64,000 bases of DNA, taken from the NCBI GenBank assembly GCA_027604505.1, contig JADIIX010000015.1, positions 62,001 to 126,000 of the forward strand, given 5' to 3'. The translations under genes and the position numbers were made by a program. The notes under the pieces are model-generated. The model did not search any database. It was not told the origin of the DNA and saw only the letters and a program-made list of their open reading frames with translations. Positions 27,701 through 43,300 of this stretch are shown piece by piece (position 1 is the first letter of the stretch; each line of letters starts with the position of its first letter). The stretch is from Gonapodya sp. JEL0774. Its lineage: Eukaryota > Monoblepharomycota > Monoblepharidomycetes > Monoblepharidales > Gonapodyaceae.

Positions 27701-30700
27701 AGAATCACTCAAAATGAAGTTCTGGGGAGAATCGTGCCGAATGATCCTCGAATCAGTGGAACAGGGGAAAGTCTTCGCAAATTAGTGTAGATTCGTGCAA
27801 CGACCTTCACAACCTCTTCACAAATTATTATCTGCATCATTACAGTCAATCAAAAAAATTCCACGCCTTTATCGCTCCGGAAGCAACGGTTGCTCTCCGG
27901 CAAACTCCGAAAATCCTGCCTTCGTCACAGCCTACAGATGTGATTCCTTCTGTCCAACCACTTTTGTCCGTTGCCTCGTCTGTCTGCAAGTCTCTCACTA
28001 CCGACAATTGCTTTCCAACACACGGATCCACGTTTTTGACAGAAAAGCTTTTTTTCTTGCCCTGTCTCCATGGAACTTCAGGCAGAACTCTCACATGGCA
28101 GGTGCCATCAAGGCCCCCAGTCACCAACTTCCGCAAATTGGGGTTGGGGTAGACAGACGCGACTCGCGATGTATGCGAAGGGAATGTGGAGATATGATAT
28201 AGAGACCGAGGGTCCCGCCACTTATCACGTTTGTCCGCGTCGCGAAAAGCATACACCCTCACATTGCCATCCGCGAATCCCGACACAACATAACCCTTGC
28301 GGTAAGCAATCGAACTCATCACTGCACTTCGGCTGGAAGAGCCCAAATCGTCATCCGCAAGCGGATCAGAAACCGGACGGAATGGAAGCTCCGGACATGT
28401 TTCGGTTGTTTCGGTTTTGTCCCCATCCTCGTAATCAGACTCGTCTGAGTCATACCAGTCTGCAACAAGTCCGCTTGACTTCATTTTCCCTCTGGGTATG
28501 GATGTCGGTGTGTAGTAATTAGTTCTGGTGCATTTGCCCCACATGTCAAGTTCAAGTTGTTGCACTCCAGGTTGCCAGCCACCCGCGTGATGTGGGATAG
28601 CGAATGCAATAGTCAATATATATGATCCCTCGTCCAGTTGTAGGTCGGCTTCGAGGGAGACGGTGACTGGTTCCCATGCCACTGCGGACTTGAGCCTTTG
28701 TGCGACTTGCAAAGAAGCTGTTTCCCCGCTTACTTCCCAAATGCGAAAAACTTTCAACGAAAAGTCCTCAGCACACGCAACAACAAGGTGCTCGCACACG
28801 GCAACGGAAACAATAGGCTTGCCACCTTCACTCAAGGTATCCACACTGTAGTGACAATATAATACCCCTTCCGAACCATCGGCGAGGACACGAAAAATGG
28901 CGACTGATCCGTCAGCGTAGCCAACTGCGACATTGATAGGCGCCGAAAGGTCTTGCAAACCATCTCTCAGTGATCGAATCCGAGTCCGATAATTCTCATC
29001 GATGGAGAGCGCTGTTGCTTGTGTCTTTCTATCACCACCAAATGACCCCGCACATTCTCCAGTCCAGCTGTCCCATACCATGATTTTGGAAGGCGGATTA
29101 TACATTGTTGAGGCAGTGAAGAGTAGGTCGGATGTGAACGCTAGGAGCGGGTTGGACGGTTTGTAGAAGAGTGCGACACCGCTTGAGTAATTTGCCGATA
29201 AGGGGGATTTTTGAGAAGGCTCAGACCACCCCGAGCCACTCAAGCCATCAGTGCCGAGGTCTTCGGCAGACTCCGCCACGCTGTCAGAGTAGCCTTCTAA
29301 TCCAGTTTCCTGCATCATTTCCTCCATTGTCGGACCTTGGTGAACCGACGATAAAAGTGCAGGCACTAGCTTTACAACAGTTGCGTTTCCGGTCTCCCAA
29401 TTGTGTTGCCTAAGGGTAATGTGACGTTAGCCAGGTTGACTTGCAAACCGGAACTCCGCAAAACTGGCCTCACAACTCGTAAAGCAACTTCCACTCGACC
29501 CTTCGTCTAACCAATTCAGCAGGCTTCGGACGAACAGCAGCCGTAGAGTTCCCGTTGTTGCCCGTTTGTTGAGGTTTCGGCGTGTGCGCAGCGACATCTG
29601 GCGTGTAAGTTTGCTCGTCTTGCCTCCCAGGGAGAACGAAGCGGGCAAAAAAAAGACGTCTGAAGACGAGATTCGGGATAGGAGAGAGGCACGAGGGTCC
29701 GGAGTGTGAGAGATGCAGGTAGGTACGAGAAGGAATGGGATGTGCGTGGGGACATGGGCGAGATATGGGTGAGAAAACGTACAAATGTGAGCACGTACAG
29801 TACATCTCACCTCCAGAGGAGTCTATCGACGGAGAGGGAATTCCACCGCCGTGAAAGCTTTGAGGCAGTGAGCAGATCCTTGACAGAAAGATAACTAAAG
29901 ATCTGGCGTATCAAATATCATTGCTCGATTGCACAAGAAGTTACCCAGGATAGAGAGGAAGCTGACATGGGCTTACCAAGAGGTTTGTCTCATCACCAAA
30001 TATTCTCGTGAAGTCAGTTGCACTGATGTGTTTGCCCGAGCCACCGCTCTGTCCATTGGGTGAAGTACTTTGCTGGGATGAGAGACGCAATCGTGGTTTC
30101 TTGTTCATTCTTCGATCGATCGATTCTTGTTGCGGTGTGAGATTTGCAGGATAGTGCGTCGGCCTGCTACACCTATCACTGCGCCCTATTTTCCTTTACA
30201 CGCTTTCTCAACGACAAATCTGTTAGAGATACACTTGACATTTGCTTAGTTTCAAATTTAGAATAAGTTTCTTCTCCCAAATGCATCTCACGATATGGTT
30301 ACTCGTTCAGACCTTGCTCAAACAGGGTAAAGTATGTACCTGTGAGAAGAGAAATTTCGAGGTGCTCAGTTTACTTCACGATTGTGTGACAGAAAAATTC
30401 GTTAGATGTTGTTCCTGAGCTCCGGTGGTTCCCCGAAAGAGGGAGACATCTTTGATCTTTACAAAACTGGCCAAATCGACGGCGAATTTGGAATCCCCCC
30501 GCTGATTTGCAACAGTGGTCGAAAGAGGCAGGGATGACGTCGTTCTTTGGACGAGTGTTTGGGAGCTCGAAGGCAGAGATTGGAAAGTTTGAGACGTTGT
30601 CGTCAGACAAGTCGAAGGAGTACAAGGAGATCCGATTGCTTGGTACGGACAATCTTAAACTTTGTCCTTCACTGTGGAATACTCACGGTCTAAGCTTCCT

Positions 30701-31158
30701 CGCGGACATTATTCTGTGCATCTCCAATTACCATCTCTCTATTCTTTTCACTGGCAATTGCGACAAATAGGCCAGGGCTCACAAGGGACGGTAAAACTGG
30801 CTCTTCATTTGCCATCGAAGCGTCATGTCGCCTTGAAGAGTGTTCGAAAAGGAGCACCGACAATTTTCTCCCGTCAAACGTCATCACCACCGGCCAAAGA
30901 TGAGGCTACTGGTATACCTAAAGAGTGTGAAATCTTGAGCAAGTTAGTACTACTGGCAAACAGATGGTTGTGTTTGTCGCACCTTCTATCGTCGTTGAAC
31001 GAGCATCCACCACAGGATTCGACACCCCAGTATTGTGGAGCTCATTGAGTGGTTCGAAACCAAAACACACTATGTGATGGTGTTCGAACTTGCAACAGGT
31101 AAGGGCGAAATAAGGTCGTTAGGCTGCTCCGAAGAATTACTTGACGTCACGACCGTGA

Positions 31159-31317
<159 letters not shown>

Positions 31318-34300
31318 TGAGCAAGTTGGGGTCACTCATCTAATCACATCTGTTGTCTTAGGACCTGAAACTTCAAAATCTCATGTTCAAGGATCCTTCT
31401 GCGGACTCGTCTCTTTGCATAGTGGACTTTGGCTTCGCCACTCGACTCCCCGCTGGTGGTCAGGAGAAAGAAAATCCGGAGCTCTTGAAGACTATGCTCG
31501 GGACTCTGTTTACCAGAGGTAAGACAGCGTTTTTGATCAGTAAATTTATAGAATTTGTTGACATCAGACACCTTGAAACAGCCCCAGAGATTTTTTTGGA
31601 CAAACCTTATAAAGGAAAGCCGGTTGACATGTGGGCAGTAGGATGGTAAGTGCCATAACGAGCACTTTGAACTGTGTGGCAACTTATAACGCCATCGGTT
31701 GTCTGCAGCATCGCGTATACCTTGCTCTGCGGCTACTCTCCTTTCCATGGTGCCATGGTGAGTTTCATTTTCGCTCAAGGAATTGATTTGAAATTTTCAG
31801 CTCGATCAACCCTTTCTCAAATCAATGTATCGATAGGATATGGCTGATCTGCTGGACAAAGTAGTCCACTGTCGCTACACATTTGATCCCACTCACTGGT
31901 CGACCGTGAGCCTTTCAGCCCAACAGTTTATACGGTCAATCCTCCGTATCGTCCCCGATAAGCGCCTCACCGCTCACGAGGCACTCCAGCACGAATGGAT
32001 TCAGTCGATGGTACCAAGTGAATATTTGGAGTACCTGGAAATGGTCAATGAAGAGAGTTGGTGCAAGGAGAAAGGCGTCCCATTTGGATCAGCATCCACA
32101 GTACCTGGATCGCCAACCGCAGTGGCCCCTGTGGAGGATGACGATGATATGGGCCTCCAGTTTAACGCCATTGCTAGGCCGAATCCACATCAGGATTTGG
32201 CCAGAAAAGTTCATACTACCGAGAAACAACTTTACACGCCCTCCGAGGCTCCAACGACAGCACTTGATGAAAGTTCGAGCATCGCCTCGTCACAAAAGGG
32301 CCCAGTGTTCTCGTCCAGGGGAATCGCAATACCTCAACACAACCAAGTCAACGCCATTCACACACGAGCCACTCCCGCGCCACTCTCCTCCTCGCTTTCC
32401 AGGCAGTTAATGTCGAACTCTGTAAAATTGCAGCCCCAAACCGCGCAGGTTCCACTAGATCCTCCATCGGATCCCACTTCGCAATCTGATGAAGACGTCC
32501 CAACATTATTGCCACCATCACCGTCACAGGACCTCGGCTTGTCTACAACACCTTCCGCTATGGTTGCTCCCCAAAGTGTTCGTGAACCTACGGGTCGAAC
32601 ACTGTTGGCGCTTGCTGCGGGCACCTCCACCACTCCACCACTCCATTATATAGATACTTCACCAAGGCGGGTACCATCATACCCGGGCGCTCCTTCACTT
32701 TCAGCGAATCTTGTTTCCTTATCCAAGATTCTGGCAACCGCTCAATCAGCACAGGATGGAACTGACTCCAACGGCGCATTCGGATCACCACCCAAATCAC
32801 CTTCGGTTCCTGAGCCATCCAGCCCAGTACCTGCTCCTGAAATCTCCTCTGCCACAGGAATTCCCATACCTAACCGTCGGCAAACTCTAACTCCGCCAAT
32901 CGCTCGTGAGGGATCAAGCCTGGGTCAGCAGTTTTCTCTTCGAGATCTGAGGGAGTTTCAAGCTCTTGCAACAGGGACTTCGACTCCACCGACGAACGGC
33001 ACATTCCCAACATCCCCAAACGGTCTAAATCATTCATTTACATTTGGTGTTAACGGAGGACGTGGCGGCTCTATTTCTCCACATGCCGGTCTCCGTCGTC
33101 GTGGCACTCCGGAGACAATATCCTCCATCCGCCGCAACAACTCTATCGACAGACTTGATGGTGTTCCATTTCACGCATCTACGCCCCCAAGTAGCTCGCC
33201 ACTTGCATTTGCATCGGCAGCGGAACGCGGAATACGAAGGGTCTCGTCCCATGCGGGTCAATCCTCGACGCTCGCTCTATCCATGAGCGGAGGAAACGGT
33301 GTTTCATTCTCAAAGGCTCGCGGGATGGCGACTTCTCAGCCTTCCACGTTGTTGTCAGGGGCCGCTGGTCGTGAGGTTGCTACTAGTGATTCCGGGGTGT
33401 TTAGTTCCAGAGTCGGTGAACCCCCTGGACGAATGTCCGATTCACCCGACTCAGAAGCCTCGCGGTATTTGGGAGATACAACCATCGAGTCCTTGCGTTC
33501 GGAACCGGCGTCATCGTGGCGAGTTGAAAGGGTTGGGTCTCAAATGTCACTGGCTTCTGCAAGGAGTGTCAGATCAGCAAGGATTTTGGACATAATCGAC
33601 ATTCTAGAAGGTGACAGCCCCTCTCGTCGTGCAGAACAGAACTTAGTGGGCACTGCGGACGCGATTCGACGATACCGAAGGACGACCGAAGAGGCGAGGT
33701 CTTCACACAAGAGCACGTCATACATGGAACTTGCAAGGCTTGTTGCCACCGAACTTCCTCCTCATGACAAAGAAGAAGCAGCTGAGACTGTTGATCGACC
33801 GGAAGCAGCGGTTTGATTTGTAATACCACTACCATTTTACTCGACTATATAAAGCATCTTGACTGTAGAGTTGGTCTAGACGTAATTTTCTATGTTGTTT
33901 TGACACAGATGTGCTTAAAGTGACGATCTCATGCCTCGTCGTTTTTCAATCCAACTGGCCATGTGCGTTGCTACCACATCGGCATGTTGTGGGAAGAGCA
34001 CAAAAGCGTGGGGAAGCGTATGCTCATCGATATGCACTTCAACTTATTTGTGAAGGACAAAAATTGTAGCAAAAAGGTATGGTGAGTGAAGCTCTGACTC
34101 GTAACTGCAACTACTTTCGATTCACCATTGGGCCAGCGATTCCGAAATTGTCGGTGGTGCTCATTTGGTACCCATTGATCAATCGTTCCATAATATGCCA
34201 CTATGCGGTCAGAAAGGAGATCGATCGCGCTTGAATTTATTTCCAGGACTGTCTGCGGTGTTCGAAAAGTGGGAATCTCTTGTTGGAACGACAAACATTA

Positions 34301-37300
34301 CGATATAGATCACACCACAGCAAATTGTACCTGCATCTCGTCATCTGACATCAGTAAAGCGGAGTAAACAGAGTGATACGAGATAACTGGGCAAGCGGGT
34401 TGTGTCGCACGGAGATTCATCATTGGTGCTATTTTGCAAACAAAGAAACAATGGCTGACCCACGTTTGTTGGCAGTGACACGCGCTTGAACTTCCGGCTG
34501 GTGGGATAGCTCAGCGACAAGCTCCACGAGGCCACCAGCTCCTTCCATTGGTAGTGCCCACCTTAGAAGGGCAGCGACATTTGCAATTGCTTGCCGGAAA
34601 GGGGTCCTGAAAAACATGCTTTGACGCTGACCGTTTGGAGTCAGCGCAATGTTCTGCAGTGTGGGAAACAGAAGGAAGACTGTCTCACCTTAAAAGGTGA
34701 GTCAGAGATGATTGTTTCGCCAGAAGTTCTTCGACTCACCTCCTTTGACACGTTGGCCTGCATCGAGGTCTCGAGCAACCGTTTCAGCCAGCTCAAGGCA
34801 AATGTAAGCACCAATGGAGTGTCCTGCAAGAAAAATCGGTCCACGGGGAAACCATTGTATGATTTGTCTGTAAAGATTTACTTTGTGATTCACTTGGTCT
34901 TTGACCGTGTGAGCAAACGACGAGGCAGCAGAGGGCGGTGGTGTTGTTGCGCAATGATACAGGTGGCCCACTATGGTGGGGGAGTGAGACGGTTCACAAA
35001 CATGGAGGAAAAAGTAAAGGGTAGAGTTGAACCTGCCACAATGTTCACCCTCTGTTGAAAGTGGTGATACAGCCGGTCCAAGAAGTGTTCGTAATAGTCT
35101 GGGATGCCAGGATTCCCTGCGATGTACACCAAAGTTGTTTCCTCATTCTCCGACAACCGCGTTGTGGGAAATTTCTCGGCAGACAAACTATCCCAGATAA
35201 GAATCTCAGTCGGGTGTTCATCCAAATCTATAACTATATGGCGGGGTAGAGGCGGTTTCGCGGTCTTTCGCTTGAATGGAAAATCCGGATATTCGTAATA
35301 GCTGGACACCGTTGGCACATCATCTTGAGCAGCCATGTCCCCTTCAACCTCCCTAAAAGAAATCAAATCTCTCAAATGTGTAGGGATCACTGTGGACATG
35401 GACGATGTCCCCGATGAGGATGGTGGAGATGCATTATTCAGAAAAGGCCTCAAAACTGTGATTCAAATCAGCGATGCGTTCGTTTTAGTTGGTTAGATTT
35501 GATCGTAGAATCAGAACTTACGAATGCGAATAGCTGCAGCCACGCTATCTCGAAAAAGACTTGACATGTTCATGTATCTGTTGGGTCGGGGTCCAATGAA
35601 CGATTTTGCTTCCATATCCGGACTGCAGATATGTACTTGCGACTCAACCCTGGGCACACGAATGCCTTCCCCAGTAACCTAAATAGAAATTGTTCGGTGC
35701 AACAGTCTCCATTATTATTAGAGGTGTAACCATATCTTTATATTAGATCACGAGTCACGTCCGTCTTTTAACACTTTCATTTACTCTGCAACCTTTCATT
35801 GTATTGTTGCTCTTGAGCCCATTCTTCCAATTTCTTAACTTTCGTGACCAATATCTCCATTTCCTTCTTCAGCTCAACAAGCTTCCCCGAAGGACCCGCT
35901 TCTCGTAAGCGTGCAACGCGTCTTTCAATAGAGGGCCGGCTCTGCATAACAAAAGTTTTTGCCGCCGTTTCCATCCTCGAGATCATATTCTTTGCATCGA
36001 GATCAACGAATGCATCGATGCATGCCATACGCACGCTCTCAGAGTTGTCCAGAACCACGTAATCTGCCAAAAGATCCACTGCATTCTTTCTACGGAGGGG
36101 ATCTTGCCAAAGGGCGCTGCTTGCAATTGAGTTAACTACAACGGGTCTTATTCGCTCGTACTCCAATCCAGGGGTGAGCCTTGTCATCAGGTAATCAAAA
36201 GATTCTGGAGTTCGCAGAAGCGCCAGCGCACGAATTGCACCAGCCCTCGTGTACCCGTGTTGGCCAATATCTGATGTGTCTTGACCGATTTTCATAATGA
36301 CTGATCTCAGAGGTGAGTTGGTGAACCAGGACTGCAGAAAATCACCCCAAGAACCCACGGACTTACAAGAAAAGTCCTCTTGCTCTCTTTGAGAAGCAAG
36401 TGCTTCATATGCGAATCCTTTTGCTCTATAAGTCAAGTCTTCTCTCTTAAAAAATTGGAGGAGCGCTGCTCGGATGGTCTCATGACGGACATTTATGCAG
36501 GAGCGTGCAACTACCCACGTCGCTCGTGGGTCGGTTTCTGCAGTCAGCATTTTAGCAAGTATGGACGCTGCCCACCGAGTCTTTGAGCGTGAGAGCAAGT
36601 CGGCAACTTGAAAGAATCCACGTCAGTTTGAAGATCTAAGCCAACAAACAAAACGCTCAACCACCTTCTCGCCGCAATCCATAGAAAGTCTCAGTCAGTA
36701 TAGCGGTCTCAACTTTTCTGAGTGGCGTTGCTTCGTCAAGACAAAAGTAACAGGTTGCGCGAGGCAAGTAAAGTGGGGTACAAACCTCATCGGAGATACT
36801 CCACCGGCTTTGATTAGCTCAGAATACGCCCAAAGCTTGTTTCTCACATCGATTTCCTTCCCGGACACAGTACCTGCCAAGATGTCTTCTCCTGGGTTCA
36901 TGTCGAGCTCGAACAAAACCTTACACCCCGGATCTACCCGCAGCGCGATCGGTTTCACGTCCTTTCCAATATCAAAATGAACCACCGCACGTGTTTGTCC
37001 GCCTTTCCAGGTGGCAGTTCCGATGCGCAATCCGTCGCTCAGAATTACTTGTATCTCAACTTCGAGATCGAAAATGGTCCATTTGGCAGATCCCTGCGTC
37101 TGCTCTAGAATCAGGGTAGCAACGCCACGCGCTTTGTCGTGCTCCCAAGTCCCCTTCAATTTCGGAAACCCGATACCGGAAGTGATCCACTGATCAAAGA
37201 ACCGGACGAGGTTGAGACCAGAAGTTGCCTCTAGCGCCCGACGAAAACTGTACGCAAGCGTTGAATACAACATAGCATAGATACTGGAACTGTCTTTCAT

Positions 37301-40300
37301 GACACTCACTCAACTGTCTCGACTGCTTTTTGCTGGTGGGAGGTGACATAGAGCTTCACACCTTCCCAAAATGCTGCATCTCCCAGGATCGCACGAAGCA
37401 TGTGAATTCGCCACGATCCGCCTGCGCCGTGTTGAGCAAAGTCAGCAAAGATAGACAACAAATTGGACCGTAAATCTCGAGCGTTTATGCAACTTACCTG
37501 GGTATGTGTGTTGGTCAAACATGTTCCACGAGGAGTCGTACCGGCGTTCCACAATTGGCCGACTGTAATATGGAGGCGACATCAATTGATGAGGAGGTTG
37601 CACTGCACTGTACTGGCACTCACACGTATCGCGAACATTCGTCCGCGTACCAAGCCTTTTGCCGCATGAGTATATAGTACCACTCGTCTTTGCCGTTCGG
37701 AGCGTCTTTTAGAGTGTCTTCAATCCAGCAGGCTTCTATGTAGGTTGCCCAGGACTCCTTGAGCCACGCGTGTTCGAAATGGCGGATCACGAGGAGGCTT
37801 CATAGTAGTTCACGTTGATTTCATGAACCCTTGGATCGGAATCGAAACACCAGGAAACCCGAAGACGATTCTCACTCGCCAAAATACGTGTGCGCCATTT
37901 CGTGGATATTGACTCCATCCACGGCCAATTGGTATTCCCGTGCCAAATTCTCGTCCATTATGAAAGTGTCGCCCCACGTCACAATGGAGATGTTCTCCAT
38001 AGCACCCCCCATTAAGGGACTGCAAAGTTGGTAGTACTTGATGGAAACGAGTGCGATAGTTTACATGGAAACAGACTGCACGAAATAGTGGTGAGAGGAG
38101 CGCACCTTGCTCCATGGAAAGTTTACACCAATCTTTTTCTCCAACCACTGTACCATCGGCTTGGTTGCCTGAAACGCCCTAAACACATCTTCCTTTTTCC
38201 AATCTGTAGTTGCATAGTACTTAACGGGCATCTCCCTTCCCCCGTCCACTGCCACCGTCCCATCGTCCACCTCAATGAATTCACCTACAGCAACTGCGAT
38301 CAAATATGAGGGGCAAAGTTGGTCGAGCTGCCAGTGGGTGATAACTGTATTGTCGGAAGAGGTCGTGGAGCGAAGGGGAGTGCCGTTGGTAACTGATGTG
38401 AGGTTGGAATCGTGTTTGAGGTGAATCGAAAGCGTTGTTCGGACTTGCGGGTAGCTGGAGAGACGTCACATTGGAATCAAGAAACATGCTCGATCACAAA
38501 CCATGGGTAGTGAGAGGGGACTCTCACTCGACACATGCTAGCCAGTAGCGCGCCATTTCCGTTTCATGTTGAGTGAAACAGTGCAGAGGACGTGTCGGGT
38601 ACGCTGTGTCCGGTACCCAGCTGCAAAAAGGTCTCATGAGATGGCTACCGAACCACATCCTCAAGATTCAAAAACACTAACAATCGCATTCCGCCGACTG
38701 AAGGCAAGCAGAGGGTTCAACAAGATAACTTTGATTGGTAACGCTCACTAAGAAACACTCACGCGGCTCTGTTACATCGTATTCCTTAACAACTTTCCGT
38801 GATTCGCCCGGTGCAAATGGTTTTGACCAGAGAATTTCCAACACCTCCCCATTGTAGTACCATTGCCTGATATCGTCACCTGACACGGCAAGATTCTCAA
38901 ACCCCACACCATTAAGTTTGATTGAAGAGAACCGTGGATCTGTCGCCTCCGACGATTCTGAGGGAATCGCATGAGAGCGTGCAAAAGTTGTTGCTATCAC
39001 AGCGTGAGGAGACTTGTTTTTCAATCTGCCCTGACTGAAATCGAGGGAAATATCAATGTGAATTGGAGTCACAACGATGTCGGGAGCATAGCTTGGGATG
39101 GCAGTTTGCAATGCAAAGTCGGCAGATCGGAGCGAGTTTGATGAATTCGATTCTGACTGGAACTCCAGGGAATCGAACTGAGATGTGGACGAAAGGTGGG
39201 CGCAGCCGAGGAAGTCGGAGTCCGAAAAAGGCATCTTGGCGAATTGATGATAATCGACGAAGGTCTGGTCAGCTGGATGGGGCTCTGGCACTACCCTGGA
39301 AATTGCACCAATCCCGGTCATCTTGATCGGATGCATCCCACGCTAGCGCAATACGAGCGGTCTTATGCCCATCTAGTTGCAATTACACAGTGAGCGACAA
39401 CCCTGGGTAACGTACGCTTAGCACGTGTCGACGCTCCCTACCACCGCCGCAGCAAATCTCAAAATAGAGCTCCATCCGTTTACCTCAACCACGAGGAACT
39501 TTGTCATTTCGATGTATTTACATGGATACGTAATACAAAATTCCGCTTACGTGCAGTAACTCAAATTGTCCCCCACCGCACTTTCCCACGTCCCCGACCA
39601 TCATTCTTGAATTTCTCTTGCTCAGGTGCGAGTTCTGGCATCTTCCCTCCGTGATCCAATAAGAGATTTACAATTTCTCCGTTCATTATCATATCCCGTG
39701 TTACGAATGTATGATGAGGCTCCGGATTACGCAATTTGACCAATCCGCCACGCTGATTCATCCAAAGCTGTCCTTTGCTGGCGAGATATTCAACAGTCGA
39801 TGCGCGGTTCCCATGGCAGTCAATTGCTTTTCCTCTGCAGAGGGCAAAAGCCACCGCGTTGTCGTACATGTATGTAAAGTCCCACACATCTTGACGCAGA
39901 TTCTCCCATTCCTCTGTGATCCAAACGTCATGGCCTCGCGCAACAGTCCATGATATGGAATCGTTGGGGTTGGCACCAGCTTCTAGCAACGCTTGAACGA
40001 TGCGAACAGAGTCGTTGACAATTGCGAGAGCAAGCGCACTCTCACCCTGCGCCTATGTTTTGGGAGGTGAATCCGCGACAGCATATCATTCATTATCCCA
40101 CTGAGGCTTACCCGTTGGTGACCTATCTGGCATTTTCCAGATCCTCTTTCCTTCTCCTCTCTTCCAAAAAGTGACTTGACCATCTTGCTCTCCTCGTAGA
40201 CATCGCTGTGCGAAAACAACACGTCACCATCACTCAAGAGAAGATGATCGTCCACGAACCCACCAGGTGAGGATTACTCTTTTCCGTGCATTCGGATTTG

Positions 40301-43300
40301 CCTTTCCACCAAGAGCCTTGATCACACCTTGAAGATCATTTGCCTCCAAGCAGTCAAAAAGTTTGTCATTCGCGAGCGATTCTTCCATCAGGCGAAGTAA
40401 CACCAGAGTGGATCCCTCTGTAGACGCTTTAGGGAAGATTCGAAGAGAGGAAAACGAAAAGTGAGGGGTGCGGGAGGGCCGGCGGGTCCGTGCGTGATGA
40501 CTCATTTTGCGCAGCGGACCTAACCGGCGTACTGTCAACCAGACAGCAAACCCGTCTCAAAGTTGCTTACAGATTATTAGCGATAGGCCTCACTCTCCTA
40601 GTATATCTGGCTCTAATCATTATTATTGCCACGACTGCATGCCCAATCGAATGCTATATTTGAAAGAAAATATCATCTCATGTTACATTCTATTCATTGA
40701 TTTGCACGATTCGTTTAGGTTGTGCAACTCACGCCAGGCGATGGCGTGCTTTTGTCTCTAAGTGTCACATTTATCACCATGCCGGCTGTTGCTTCCTGTG
40801 GCAGCACCCTGAACACAAGACCTCTTCTTTCGTCCATATCTTTCGCGAAGGCTTCGCCGAAGTCTGCCGGATGCAAATGGATTTCTCGATCGTTTTTCTC
40901 GTCCTCGTCAGCCTCGCACGGGGGGTCACCGCCAACTACTGGCTTAATTCGGCCTACCCAGCCGACGACCAGCTCTTACAACCCAGCCAATGGATCCCCA
41001 TTGCTGTTGGCGTTGTTCTTTTCGCTCTTTTGTGTCTCGCGTACTTCAAGTTCCGGCGTTGGCGGGGACGCGAAAAAGTGGGACCCATCGATCAGGCAAC
41101 CAACCCCATGGTCCAACGATGGAGGATAGGTGCTGGGGGGTGGAGAAACGCCGTAGCAGAAGTTGCGAATCGTCTCAATGCGCAGCTAGAACCACACGAT
41201 GTGATTGCGAGGGGAACAGTGCAGCTTGTCCCCGTGGTCCCCGTTGCAACCGACTCTGCTGGGGAACCATTGCGTGGGTCTTCCTCGAGCGTGCGCGTGT
41301 CATTTGACAGTGCAGGCGGACCGGCTGCGACAATCGTTGGTCCAAATCCTCGAACGCCTATCGATCCGCAGTCAGAGACGGTGGATGGTGGATCCTTGGT
41401 CTTCGCATCGTTGTCTGATCGACCCTCCCTCACTTCCACTGCGGTGGACAACCATGGAGAGAATCCGAACACGATCACGAATGTGGTACTCCCTCTCCAA
41501 CCTGTCCCGCCCCCTGCTCAAGCGACGGAGATTCGTCGGCCCCCCAGCCCCTTGGTCCGCTTTCAACGCCGCAATGCTCCTCACCCCACCTTCGCACACG
41601 CCACACTAATCGTAACTCCTCCACCTCCCCGCATGGGCGCGACATCCCAGGTGTCACCGGAACTGTTTGAAGCTATGGGAGGAAGAGAGCCCAGGATCTC
41701 CAGGGGAGCGCCTGCAATTGTAGTCTATGGGCAGCTGGGGCGGTGAGACATTGGCAGAGTTTGCAGTCGGAAACCAAGTGGAAAAAATTTCTGCAAAATC
41801 ATGCATTCGAAAATGTTTATTGAGCGTTGCCCGGGCGGCGGGTTTGGAGTTTGTCAATTACGCTGCAAACTCAGTGGATGCAATAGTGGACACATGGACA
41901 GGAGATGCCGTGGCATTGGGTCTTGTCGATGGACAATTGTGTTGGGATTTAACGGGGTGACATAACGGCTTTCTCAGTTATCGCTCCCTTTCTTGTTTGT
42001 AGCATCGTAGTTTCCATTCTTTTCATTGTTTTTCGTTGCCTTCCGTTTTCTTGGCGGCTGTCTGAATAACATCCAGGTGTCGTGTGGTTGCCATCATCTT
42101 CTGTCATTTGTTACATTCCCCTCCAATAGATGCATGGCCACTGGACCGTGGGGATTTTTGCCGCCGGCGTGGTTGTTGGCATGACAGCAGCTGCAGTCGG
42201 CGGTAAGTGAAACCTCACGGATGTTTGCAGGAATCGAATCTCTTTGACTTCAGCACTTTGCTTGACGAACTTCAGGATCCTTCAGTCACGCATTTACACC
42301 ACAGTCCAGCCGCGCAGAAGGGACGATTCTTCCCAATTCACCTTTGCGATCTCCTGCAACCGAGCCACCCCCTTCCCTCTCGTCCCGCACCACCCCCACT
42401 GCCAATCGCTCCTTTCCCTTCTCTATTCTCGCGGACACCGCGGATCCCCTGGCAAATGCCTTGAGGATTCTAGAGCATGGAAATCCCACAAGTCCTGCCG
42501 ACCAAGTACTTGCAAAATCTGCATTTGTCCTGGCGTATGATAGGAGGACAAGGAATCCTTTGTGGGTTCGTTGACCATATTACTGTTGAGCTACGACTGT
42601 GAATTCAATTAGGCTATTTTGTTCTTTGCTGCGGCACAGGTTGCCCAGCGATTCTCCAAAAATCACGACTTCTCAGCCTTGACGTCCTCTGATTCTTCGT
42701 CTTCTTCACTTACAAAACAAACCCGACCACTCACTTTCCGCCCTGACCCACTCATTCCAGCCCTTTTCCGTGCCCCAGCTGCTTTTTACTCGTCCTCGGG
42801 GTTTGATCGGGGACACATGATCCCGTACGCAGACGTGGCAAAAGGCGTTCAAGGAGCCGGTTTGGATGACGTGGCCGTGAAGAAGTGCACAGAGGAGACT
42901 TTTTTGTGTGGGTGGGCTTGGTAGAAGTTTTATTATGAGAGGTGACAATATCACCTCCGACATGGTACAGTGTCCAACATCTCCCCACAACATCCACCGT
43001 TCAACCGTCACGTGTGGTCTTCCGTGGAACGGTTCGTGCGCCGTGCCGCGGAGGCGTACGAGGACTTGATAGTTGTGACTGGGCCTGCATGGGTTCCGGA
43101 GTGGAACGAGGAGAAGCAGAAGTGGAGGGTGGAGGTTGGTGGTGTGTGTAGTACTTTGAACGCAGCGACTCACCTGGTTCTCGCATCTAGTACGACGTCT
43201 TGGGTCCACCACATTCACTCTCTATCGATTCGCCAACATCGGTGTCAACTCTTCCTCTCATACATGTTCCTTCTCACTTTTTTAAGTGCCTCCTCGGCAC